A stretch of DNA of 64,000 nucleotides, taken from contig OY759269.1 in NCBI GenBank assembly GCA_963662155.1, positions 11,404,574-11,468,573 of the forward strand, written 5' to 3'. This stretch comes from Lamellibrachia columna (taxonomy: Eukaryota; Annelida; Polychaeta; Sabellida; Siboglinidae). The position numbers were made by a program, and so were the translations under genes. Position 1 is the first letter of the stretch. Every line of letters starts with the position of its first letter. The notes under the pieces were generated by a model. That model did not search any database. It saw nothing but the letters and a program-made list of their open reading frames with translations, and was not told the origin of the DNA. Positions 19,482 to 32,200 of the stretch are shown piece by piece.

Positions 19482-22069
19482 GAGGTCAGACCACAATGCA
19501 AAATTGCATTGGTGACCATGTTAATGTTTTATCTGATTATAAGAAAAGGCGAGCACTATAAATTCTGAAAAATTTTCATTCCAACTGCCATCATCTCATT
19601 GACATGCTGACCAAGTTTTGTCAAAACCACATACCTCCATCTCTTTTAAAGCACCCCCACATGCGATGCCCGTGAATATAAAAAAAAATAGCCATGTATT
19701 CATGCAACCACGTGGTCCATAGAAGAAAAAATCCCTTAAATCCCTCCGCCTTTTAAATTATCACAAAAAGCTTCTACAAACAAACCTGTGAATATGTCTG
19801 CTCAACTGCACTGATGTCACATCATATGAATTTCACATATCACAATTTAATACGCCCTACATTCGTGTGAAACACTAAACAGGAAGGTATAATGTGGTCT
19901 TACCCCTATTAAATAGGAAAGTCTAATGTGGTCTTACCCCTATTAAATAGGAAAGTGTCAAATTTTACATCAAGTTGCGGCACAATGCTTGTCAATTTTA
20001 CATCAAGTTGCGGCACAATGCACATGCTTGTCAATTCATTAGCATAAACAATGCATGGCCCGTAATATTACATCATATTACATCATCATTTTACATCAAG
20101 TTGCGGCACAATGCACATGCTTGTCAATTCATTAGCATAAACAATGCATGACCCGTAATATTAGCTGTAAACCTGTCACATAATTTAATTATAGTTCGAT
20201 TTTGACACTTGATAAATCATAGATTATGTACACCAGAATTCCAGAACATTGCGAACCAATGAAGCCTGCTTATTGTCTCTTAAAATATACCAATGAGTTT
20301 ATTTTCAAACTAATATTCATATATTTTTAACCAAACATGGCATAACTTTGTAAAAAAATTGAAGGCTAGCGAGGGTGGACGGCGGCGGAAGTCAGGTTCT
20401 ACGGCTCAGCCAATCGCAGGTGTGTCGCATCCTCCAACATCCGCGAACCGTTGGGCAAGTAGGGTTATTTTTAAAGGAACCACGTAGTTAGTTCTTAGAT
20501 GTTACTTGCAACCTGTCTGTCACGTGGATGGAGTTCTTCTGCTGTTTCAACACCCGTAACTATTTTATATTTCACTATCACCAATCGCAGCCGTCGTCTC
20601 ACAACGAATTAATCAATCATATTGGTGCATACAAGAGCCCGTAGAACACAGAAAGGCTTGGTTGGCTATGCAAATTGTAAGTTAACTTGGGAATAGTTAT
20701 GCAATGTTTGTACTAAAACACCCCAGTATCAACCATTCAAATCATATGATATCCTACACAAAATGTATATCATAGGAATCTCTACAATACACACAATGCG
20801 ATGGTATACATCAAAATGCATCTGCTACTAGATTTATAACAGAAAACCACTTTGAGCATTCCTTTAGCTCCCTCTATTATTCGAAGGTGTGAAAGTACAG
20901 ATGATTGCCTGGCCCTATACTGTCACCGACACAAAACAACAATATCGACTGTATCTAAAAGTATTCGTTCTTCACCATAATTAGGTTATAAAACAATGAA
21001 AAACAATATCAGAAGACAACTAGTATCCCAACGATACCAAGCATGATAACATTTCGTTGATCTGTTAATCAGTTGGAAACAAATAAATTTATGATCTCTA
21101 GATTAGCCATCGGTCGCTATTCGGCGCCACTAGTACGACTCTTACTCACCAACATTTCAATCGCTAGGTGACTAAAGTAAACAAGCTAATTATACATCTA
21201 ACGCAATCTCCGATCTGTGACAGAAATTTGTTATATTTAGTAGATCAGTTATATGACACCTCCTAAAGGAGACGGTTAAACAGTTTAAATAATAGTGGCG
21301 TTTAACCAGTAATGATCTTGATGACTAGATGGAATCAATAAAATATACATAATAATATATTATTATCCAGCCTGACACCGACAATTTCAAACACACACAC
21401 ACAACATGGGGTAGGTCACCAACCGTTTTTATTTATTTAAAAAAAATATGAACCCTAATTATATTATCGGAATTGTAAATTAGAAAATTATAAGAAATGT
21501 GTTATAAAAAACTAATAATTTCATCCAGATTACCCGTAATATCCATAATTAAGCTAACAATAACGACTAAAACATAACCATATAAAAAATATAACCGTGT
21601 TGTGACCACGGCTTCCATTTATTTGAGGTCAGACCACAGTGCAATTGCATTGGTGGCCATGTTAACGTTTTGTCTGATTATGAAAAAGCGTGACCACTGA
21701 AAATTATTCACAGCAACTGCCATCATCTCATTGACATGCTGACCATGTTTTGTCAAAATCACATACTTTCAGCTCTCTTAAGACGCCCCCACGTGCGATG
21801 CCCGTCAATAGTTACCAAAATAGAAATTTATATATTCATGCGCCCACGTGGCCCACAAAAGAAAAAATCGCATAAATCCCTCCGCCTGTTAAACTCTCAC
21901 ATAAATGGACTATTTGACAGTCAACAGCTTCTACAAACAAACATGTGAATATGCCTGCTCTACTGCACGTATGTCACATCATGTGAATTGTTTAATTTCA
22001 CGTATTACAATTTAATACGCCCTACATTCGTGAAACAATAAACAGGAAGGTCAACTGTGGTCTTACACC
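19482..22069. mobile_element. 2.6-kb composite insertion bounded by two related MITE-like units
   Basis: Absent from arms A and C. Direct 424-445 bp units at 19482-19905 and 21625-22069 share GAGGTCAGACCACA at the start and GTGGTCTTAC near the end, giving imperfect inverted termini in each unit. TATA is duplicated at 19478-19481 and 22070-22073. The interior has short tandem duplications (about 19965-20160) and AT-rich sequence with no coding potential seen. Transposon family not recognised. Confidence 0.6.
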
Positions 22070-22348
22070 TATACACTCTAAGGGGACGTTCCCACGGAGG
22101 CCCTAGAAGCAGCTAATCTGCAGCTATTGTCATGTATATTGTTATTGCCGTGTGAATGCCGTGGCCCACCACAATAGCCTTTGTACGTTTCTTTCATCCA
22201 TTCATCCGTGCTCACGAAAACACGTGATTTGTTTATCTGCATTCCAAGCGCTTCCACACACAGGCAGACACCGACACGCATTAAATTTCGTTGTAGTGTA
22301 GTAGCGTTATTAATATCAGACAGGGAGGCAGTAGACCAGACGAGTAAA

Positions 22349-22471
22349 ATGCCGAGGCCAACGGGGACGCTTCTGTCGGACGTGTGGCGGTTCAGAAACC
22401 TCATCATTGTGGTGTTGACGCCGCTGTTGCTGCTGCCGCTACCGCTGCTCGTAGACGGAGAGTTACGTCAG
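22349..22471 (+). CDS. SLC13: SLC13 B exon 1
   Basis: Residues 1-41, start [15 protein letters not shown]1 at about 18-36. Donor CAG|GTTTGT, phase 0. Confidence 0.92.
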
Positions 22472-22966
22472 GTTTGTCAGTTTGTCGTGCTTCGAGACAA
22501 CACATTCTTTCGTACTGGTACATAAATGGTTTACTGCGTCGATCGCCCAGTCCAGGTTGCGGGATTTGTTTACAGAGTAATCTTATCTTACCGCGGTGCG
22601 CTCAGGGGTGGATCTAGGCTTGTTGACAAGGTTTGCCTCAGTCAGTCGTAGTCAATGTCGTTCTACTTACAACCGGTGTGGGGGGGGGGGGGCGACACGT
22701 GTCGTTCTACTTACATAAGGGTTAATTTTAGCCGGCTGCTAATACTTCAGTCTTTACATCGACATTAGTTCTGATGTAGGCCTATATACGTTGTCCTTTA
22801 CCGTAATATTTGCCAAGGATACGGGGCCGAGTCTGAGACCCCCTCCACGGCATGGGGGGTCCCCCTGGATCAGCTGCTTGACGCTGGATATGTTGATGGC
22901 AGCTGCTGCCTCAGGCATAACTGTGACTGGTAACCGGAGACAAGAAGCCTATTGCTGTCGGCGCCA

Positions 22967-23014
<48 letters not shown>

Positions 23015-26000
23015 CCCACCCACCCACACATATCATAATATATCACTGTTTGTATTTTAATGATGATTTTTTATTATTAAGGATCTATTATCTACTCAAA
23101 CAGATAATAATGTTTGTGATCCGTATGTTTATTTATCGATTTACGAAAAAAAATAGTTCTCTCTTTTACTGACGTATTGTCCACAGTATTTTGGTCGTGC
23201 ACCAATAACAGATGTACACATGAATTTCCAATACAAACATTGTGATTCTCTTTCATGATATAAACGTGATCTGAATGCCGTAACTTCACCAATGTGACTT
23301 AATGAGCATGTTCAGCGCATAAATAAAGCCACCGTCACCTAGTGTCGCATAGCAACGTTCACTGAACGACAGAGATCTGCAGTCGTAATTTGTTCATCTA
23401 TTATATGCGAGCACACATTCCAACGATTAGTTTCAAATTTCAACGATGTTATGTTCAACATGTATGTAAATATCGTATGTATTTTATGGGTCAAAATAAA
23501 CACGTATCGTATCATAGTAGAGATGAACATAGACACTGAGAACTCAATCCAGTTCACTTAGTGTACTCGCAGCTTTAACATCCATGGAAGGTCATGCAAT
23601 TTTACTTAATGTTTTTTTACAACTGTAGTAATTTAATATTATTGTAATCGCAATAGTAAACGAAGTAATCAAACACACTCATGTGCATTACTTGTGCTGT
23701 TTTATCACACTTATAACATGTATATAAAATACACATTGTGCGTGCGGGTGTGCGTGTGTGCGTGCGGGCGTGCGTGTGTGCATGATACAAACAATTGTAT
23801 GTTACGCAATATTTTTGTAAGAATCCATTGTCGTTGTCTATCCGGCCATAGGCTAATTTGCCAAATGATGTCCAGAAATAACGGCTATTGTCTGTCCTAA
23901 ATGACCCCCGACCTGCCAAACGTGACCGGCACGGTTGTGTACATATGTGTATATATGTACACAGGTATGAACGTTGAATTGGTTAGATATTGTCCTGTTA
24001 TGTAAGTCTATACTCAATTCCAAACCCTGACGATATATTAGACTTACATATTTGTTGTTCTTTAACTGGGGTTGCCCACAAAAAGTTGCTTTTACCTGTT
24101 CATAGGTGTCAAACGAGTTTTTTTTATTTTGTCGGAAATTGTGATTGCTCTTGTCTGTCCTGAATGAAGCCTGTACATCAATGCCCAGTATATGGAACAC
24201 GTGGCCCAGATTATGTAACGGATGCCTTTTGACTTGGAACGGACCTGGCCGATAACAATGAGTCACGTGTGTGTACTTTGCAGTGTCAAGTGTATACACT
24301 TCAAACAGTTCAGTATTACGTTATTGCAGGATTTTTTGCGGACTCTGATTTGGTATATGGAAATTGTCCCTGTAAGTCCACTTGGTAATCTACTGCGTAT
24401 TTCCACAAAATAATTATTAATATTGTTCTGCCTTTTAAAACGTTATAGACGGCATACGGAGGGCATTGTAACCGGCATAAGTGGGATATTATAAAAGGCA
24501 TACGTTGGGCATTATAAACGTCACACTAGGACGAATCTATGCGTGTGTGGGGCAGATCAGACAACATACGCTGTGCTTTGTGCTGACGTCGTGACCAGAG
24601 GTACTAGGTCCAAACGTGACTAGAGGTATTGGGTCCAAACGTGACCAGAGGTACTAGGTCCAAACGTGACTAGAGGTACGGGGTCCAAACGTGACCAGAG
24701 GTACTGAGTCCAAACGTGACCAGAGGTACTGGGTCCAAACGTGACCAGAGGTACTAGGTCCAAACGTGACTAGAGGTACTGGGTCCAAACGTGACCAGAG
24801 GTACTGGGTCCAAACGTGACCAGAGGTACTGGGTCCAAACGTGACCAGAGGTACTGGGTCCAAACGTGACTAGAGGTACTGGGTCCAAACGTGACCAGAG
24901 GTACTGGGTCCAAACGTGACCAGAGGTACTGGGTCCAAAAGTGACCAGAGGTACTGGGTCCAAACGTGACCAGAGGTACTGGGTCCAAACGTGACCAGAG
25001 GTACTGGGTCCAAACGTGACTAGAGGTACTGGGTCCAAACGTGACCAGAGGTACTAGGTCCAAACGTGACTAGAGGTACTGGGTCCAACCCTGACTAGAG
25101 GTACTGGGTCCAAACGTGACCAGAGGTACTGGGTCCAACCGTGACTAGAGGTACTGGGTCCAACCGTGACCAGAGGTACTGGGTCCAAACGTGACTAGAG
25201 GTACTGGGTCCAAACGTGACCAGAGGTACTGGGTCCAAACGTGACTAGAGGTACTGGGTCCAAACGTGACCAGAGGTACTAGGTCCAAACGTGACTAGAG
25301 GTACTGGGTCCAAACGTGACCAGAGGTACTGGGTCCAAATGTGACCAGAGGTACTGGGTCCAAACGTGACCAGAGGTACTAGGTCCAAACGTGACTAGAG
25401 GTACTGGGTCCAAACGTGACCAGAGGTACTGGGTCCAAATGTGACCAGAGGTACTGGGTCCAAACGTGACTAGAGGTACTGGGTCCAAACGTGACCAGAG
25501 GTACTAGGTCCAAACGTGACTAGATGTACTGGGTCCAAACGTGACCAGAGGTACTGGGTCCAAACGTGACCAGAGGTACTGGGTCCAAACGTGACCAGAG
25601 GTACTGGGTCCAAACGTGACTAGAGGTACTGGGTCCAAACGTGACCAGAGGTACTGGGTCCAACCGTGACCAGAGGTACTGGGTCCAAACGTGACTAGTG
25701 GTACTGGGTCCAAACGTGACCAGAGGTACTAGGTCCAAACGTGACTAGAGGTACTGGGTCCAACCGTGACTAGAGGTACTGGGTCCAAACGTGACCAGAG
25801 GTACTGGGTCCAACCGTGACTAGAGGTACTGGGTCCAACCGTGACTAGAGGTACTGGGTCCAAACGTGACTAGAGGTACTGGGTCCAAACGTGACCAGAG
25901 GTACTAGGTCCAAACGTGACTAGAGGTACTGGGTCCAACCGTGACTAGAGGTACTGGGTCCAAACGTGACTAGAGGTACTGGGTCCAACCCTGACTAGAG

Positions 26001-29000
26001 GTACTGGGTCCAAACGTGACCAGAGGTACTGGGTCCAACCCTGACTAGAGGTACTGGGTCCAACCGTGACCAGAGGTACTGGGTCCAACCGTGACTAGAG
26101 GTACTGGGTCCAAACGTGACCAGAGGTACTGGGTCCAACCGTGACTAGAGGTACTGGGTCCAACCGTGACTAGAGGTACTAGGTCCAAATGTGACTAGAG
26201 GTACTGGGTCCAAACGTGACCAGAGGTACTGGGTCCAACCCTGACTAGAGGTACTGGGTCCAACCGTGACCAGAGGTACTAGGTCCAAACGTGACTAGAG
26301 GTACTAGGTCCAAACGTGACTAGAGGTATTGGTCCAAACGTGGCCAGAGGTACTGGGTCCAAACGTGACCAGAGGTACTAGGTCCAAACGTGACTAGAGG
26401 TACTAGGTCCAAACGTGACTAGAGGTATTGGTCCAAACGTGACCAGAGGTACTGGGTCCAACCGTGACCAGAGGTACTAGGTCCAAACGTGACTAGAGGT
26501 ATTGGTCCAAACGTGACCAGAGGTACTGGGTTCAAACGTGACCAGAGGTACTGGGTTCAAACGTGACCAGAGGTACTGGGTCCAAACGCAGTCGTTTCTC
26601 GAAAATTGGCTATAATTTGCCGATTTGTTTAGCACCTGGCATATCTGGGAGGAAAAAAATTAATGTGTGATTTCTTATCATACGCTAAACGTTGTAGGTC
26701 CTTTCTACCTGGAGTATATGCCAGGGGAAGTAGAATATCCTATATGGGATGTAAATGTGTCACCTGTTGTGAATTCACAGTCTTACTTACGTGTGCGAAG
26801 CAACTCACTTATTACCTTATGATATACTAGCCAACTCATCCGACGTTGCACGTGACAAAAAGTCTGGCACTGCCAGAGTTTATGACTCTGCACGACCCAG
26901 TCAAGTTTTGTTAGGGCAATACCAATGGCAACGACAACTTCACGCCCCAAAATTTATGTACCACGGCCGGTTTCACGAAGCGTTCGTGCCGTACGAAGGA
27001 ACTAAGTGAACGTTTGACGTACATTACGTAACTTGGAACACTCGTATAAAATATGCATACCGTTGCGAACAATTGTACGTGGTAATCCTACAAAATGTCA
27101 GCCACGTGCACGATAAACTGACAGACAGACAAACAACCAAACCAAACACAGGCACAAACATTTGTACAACATAAACGTATACCAGATCAAGTTGATAGAT
27201 TAGCTAATAGTAAAGTGAACCATTACAGTAAAAACGTCACACAGGTCTTCGTAACTTAACGACGAACTCAATAGCGTACTAGCTAAACAACGCAATGTCG
27301 TCACGGATGAATTCACAAGCCTATCAAAGAGGGGTCATTTATGTAATTGTTTCTATAAGAACGAATATGCGTCCAAAAGGTCATATAGTTGATACTGTGG
27401 ATTTATGGACCCACATGTTTATGCTATTGTTGACGTCACTCGTATAAAAAACGCCCATTCGCAATACGTAGCCCTGTAACTAGCATTGCTTCTACGAATA
27501 CAATCACACAGGGTGTGTGACAACGTCACCACGTTATACAACTCATTTCCACCAGTCAGAATTTACTCAAATGCCACAAGTAAGCCTACCCTAATTATTG
27601 AACATCGTCATTTCATTGAATAAACCACGTGGCTTGCTCAAGAGCAGGAATGTGATGAAAATAATACAGACAACTGCGTAAGCGTTCATTTGATGGTAGA
27701 CAAACGGTAGCCATTTTGGAAGCAAATGTATTAGTTTTGCAACATCCGCCCACTAAAGACAAATGAAATTACACATTTAATTTATTTTTATGCTATTGTT
27801 AAATGAACATGAACACGAAATATCACATTTTTAGAACACTTTGTGACCATATGGGTTGTTTTAACACTGCCACATTTCAGCATGTCGTTGATGCACAATA
27901 AAGGCCGATTAATTGCTACACGAGCGATTAATAATTATGTTGATAGGCCTGCACGGTATCACTGTGCAAGAATCGGTTTTGTAAACACACTAGCGATATT
28001 AGTCTGATTTTCTTGATATGTCATCGAAGCTCAAATCGGGAGTGACGCTAGTCAAATGTAAATCGCAGTGTCAGTTGTAGCTGTCAGCTGTAGTTGCACA
28101 TTGTCATGTGTCACGGAACAACTCGCTCAAGACACCGACTTGGTTTGCAGGAGGCACGATGCGGCTATCTGCTGCTACTGATGGCCGTGTTCTGGGTAAC
28201 GGAGGCGCTGCCCCTCGCCATCACCTCCCTCCTCCCCATCTTCCTTCTCCCTCTCTTCGGCATCCTCAGTACGATGAAAACGGCCCAAGCTTTCGTCTCG
28301 GTGAGTTGGCCGCCATTTTAGTGCATGTTTCTTGTGAATGGTGTGCAGGATTTTGGTAATGATTTTACAACTTCATCTTACGATAAAAACGACCTAGCGT
28401 TGTACCTCAAAAGTTAAAACTTAATATTCAATAGTCCAGCGTGTTTAATAACATAAAAAAAAATGTCGCGATGCTGCCTTTCCCCGCAAATGACAAGCCA
28501 TGGTTTTAAATAGGCATATATTACATAGCTTATTAATCTAATTACTGTTGATATAAACGTGCATTGTGTAGTTCTAAGCAAGAATAGCTTTCACTGTCAT
28601 CGAGTGAATGTCTCCCTTGTTGCTAATTGATACAACGACGTATGTCACCGCAGGGTCCAACGATGCTGTTTATCGGCGCCAACGTCATCGCTCTAGCCAT
28701 TGAGAGGACGAATCTGCACCGCCGCCTGGCGTTTAGGATTCTGCTTACCCTCGGGGTGAAACCCAAGAGGTAAATATGGCGGCATATTAATAATAATAAC
28801 GGGAACTTGAGCTCAAAGGCACTACAAACCAGAATCATTAAGCATTATCATGATCGCGCAAAAGTAGAACAAGGGACTACCGAAAATTTAAGTTGAAAGG
28901 CAATTTTTAATAAATATGTCTTGAGTTCTTTTTACGGAAATAGCTATAGTTTCGGATGGTTTCAAAGTGATGGGAAGTTCAATCCAGACCCTTGGCGCAG

Positions 29001-29195
29001 CTACAGAAAAAACACGTTTGCCCAAGTTAAGTTTAAGGAACAATAAGTTGTTGTGAAATGGATGATCTGAGCTGCCTATGGATATTTGAAAGATGCAGGA
29101 GTAGGATGGTTGCTGTGTAGATAGAGCACGATATGTAAAAGTATAAAGTGTGCAGCCCGTGCAAGACAGTGTTGTACGCCTCTTAGCTTCTTCAG

Positions 29196-29259
<64 letters not shown>

Positions 29260-32200
29260 GCCAGGGGTGAGACCAAATAGGTAAGTCAGACGTTTAGGAT
29301 TCTACTTACCCTCGTGGTGAGTCCAAATAAGTAAGTCAGGCATTTAGGATTCCACTTACCCTCGGGGTGAGACGTAAGAGTTTTGACTTTATGCTCCTAC
29401 GACGTGATGAATTCCATTCGTTTTGACATCGTGGTTCGTGTCGATGTTCATGTCACCGTCGTGTTTCAGGTTGACGCTTGTATTCGTGTTGACATCGTGG
29501 TTCGTGTTGATGTTAATGTCACCATCGTGTTCCAAGTTGATGCTTGTGTTCGTGTTGACGTTGTGGTTCGTTTCGATATTGGTGTAACCGTTGTGTTCCA
29601 GGTTGATGCTTGGGTTCATGTTGACGTCGTGGTTCGTGTCGATGTGGATGTGTAACACGGCCACCACGAGCATGCTGCTGCCCATTGTCGAGTCTGTGCT
29701 CAGACAGATAGAGAGGAGCGGCGACGAAAACGACTCGTCAGGTATAGATCCACAATCTCTTCTTCCTTCTTTTGTCTCTTGTTCTTATTCTTGTTGCTTC
29801 TTATTCATTTTCTTCTAGTTCTATTTGTTATTCATGGTCGTATTTTTCTTGTTGGCTTTATTCTTCGTGTTCTTCTTGTTCCTCATTTTTTCGTTTTTTC
29901 TTGTTCTTCGCGTTAATTTTATTCTTCTAGGTATATTTGTTCTTTGCGTTCTACTTTTGTTCTTGTTCTTCGTTTTTTTTTCTTTTTGTTTGTTCTTCGT
30001 GTTCATCACGTTCTTCTTTTTCTTCCCCTTCTCTTCTATCTCTTCTTCGTGTTCTTCTTACTCTTTACGTGTCATGTCTGGCAATCACGGCCTTTCGCGG
30101 AACTGTGTCCTATGCAGTTATATGCAGCTAGATGCCATTGATTGGTCAATCAAGCCATATGTTTAGACTATTAATATATTTTATTTGTTGCCTGCCTTTA
30201 TCTTTATCACCTTCGACTTATTTGCATATATTCTTTTAATGATTGTATAATGAAGTGAATCCAACTTAGTTGAGATGCCAATAAAATTGAGTTAATATTA
30301 TCTTTTAAAATCCCTATTTTAGCCTGCACTATGTCGTGTACCCATGGATCAAATGAACATCGGATCTATGGAATTGTTAGACCACGCAAGTTCTTTGTAT
30401 ACAGGGTCCGCTGTAGACTATCTGTTTTACATTCCCAAACGTAAAGCAACGCTGATTTTCATTTAATGTTTCGTTTGTGCAGTTTTCTTATGTTAAAATC
30501 GACTTGAAGATATATATTCTAAAGATGTCTCTTTTGGCCGTAGGAATGAGCAATCATTGCTCCAAGAGCTTGTCCCAGTTCGAAGAGCCCCACAAGGCCT
30601 GCTGTGCAGATGGAGCCAAGTCCATTAATGTTCATAAGACGGAAGGGTAAGTTCCATTTCTGACAAAACTCAATCAGTGAATAAATAAAAAGTCGATATT
30701 CGGCATCATTTACCTTTGTTTTCTCAATGTTTTACACATCATTTACCTTTGTTTTCTCAATGTTTTACACATAATTTACCTTTGTTTTCTCAATGTTTTA
30801 CACATCATTTACCTTTGTTTTCTCAATGTTTTACACATCATTTACCTTTGTTTTCTCAATGTTTTACACATCATTTACCTTTGTTTTCTCAATGTTTTAC
30901 ACATCATTTACCTTTGTTTTCTCAATGTTTTACACATCATTTACCTTTGTTTTCTCAATGTTTTACACATCATTTACCTTTGTTTTCTCAATGTTTTACA
31001 CATCATTTACCTTTGTTTTCTCAATGTTTTACACATCATTTACCTTTGTTTTCTCAATGTTTTACACATCATTTACCTTTGTTTTCTCAATGTTTTATAC
31101 ATCATTTACCTTTGTTTTCTCATTGTTTTACACATCATTTACCTTTGTTTTCTCAATGTTTTACACATCATTTACCTTTGTTTTCTCAATGTTTTACACA
31201 TCATTTACCTTTGTTTTCTCAATGTTTTACACATCATTTACCTTTGTTTTACTTGTCAGTGCAAATAGTTGTTATTACGATAATAGTTCGTGAGTATTGT
31301 TTTTGTCATTATTATGATTTCACGCACAATTTTCACATTACCTTAATTGAATTAAGGACGTATCAATGACACTTTGGGTCTAAACCCCAGAATATTTGGG
31401 AAAACTCATCGAAAGTGTTCACTGTAGATAATTATTCACCTACCAATGTGGTTTATTACAGTTTTGGTTTGGGGCTGCTAGTGCTTTGATTTGCGGAAAG
31501 GAAACAGTGGAATACGCCAGTCACTCAATTGAGACAATGTTAAAATGCTGTTTTATTTTCACGAATCATGTACTACGAAAGATGACAGTTTGTCACCAAA
31601 TGCATCAATATTGTAAATTATTGGGGAATAAAAGAATAATAAGATGTGTATTCGGCACAGCACCTGCTCGCAGCCCGGCCTCAAGAGGATGCAAGAGAAG
31701 GAAGCTCGAGAACCCTTCATCGCCGTCGACGTCGCCCAGCCGACTGCCGTTGACGGCTCCGAGTCCGGCCAGGGCCCAGTCTCACAGAGTTTCGGCAAAC
31801 GCGACTCGGAAGATTTTCGAAACCTCGCCGTCGGTCTGACACTGTCTATCTGCTTCGCTGCCAACATCGGCGGCGTGGCGACCATCAACGGAGCCATCCC
31901 GAACATGATTATGAAAGGACACGCTGACAAGTAAGATCTTTTTGTTGCCGTCTCCCGTGGAGGAGACGTGATGAGCATATCTCCCTCTACCACCATTGTC
32001 TTCAATGGTTGCTGTGAATCTCTTCTAGTTCTAGTTGTTTCCAGCACTCGTCAACGTTCTGTTAACTGACTAGTCTGTATGTTGTGGTTACTACAATTGT
32101 ATGGTGTTTCGAGGTCTCATTCAACTAGCCAGCCTTTTTCAGAACATTATCGCCAAGCCGACCTTTGTATGCTGGCATTGAGTGTGGTCACTGGTCACTG

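Larger units (their letters stand above)
22472..28150 (+). other. Intron 1 of SLC13 copy B
   Basis: 5.7 kb. 22472-24530 and 26690-28150 align with intron 1 of A and C. It holds the MITE-like block (22603-22880), a CGCA tract, and the 25-bp array. It lacks the DIRS and LINE insertions present in A and C. Confidence 0.8.

Noticed and set aside
19482..22069. LTR retrotransposon with 430-bp LTRs
   Set aside because: The two units are direct repeats, but each has its own inverted termini, the interior has no coding sequence, and no primer-binding site or TG...CA ends are seen.
29825..30166. Leu/Phe-rich membrane protein
   Set aside because: It is a translation of the T-rich tract in intron 4 of SLC13 B.
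31667..31675. Acceptor CTCGCAG at 31672 for exon 6
   Set aside because: It would put exon 6 out of frame with exon 5. The GGCACAG acceptor at 31660 restores the frame.
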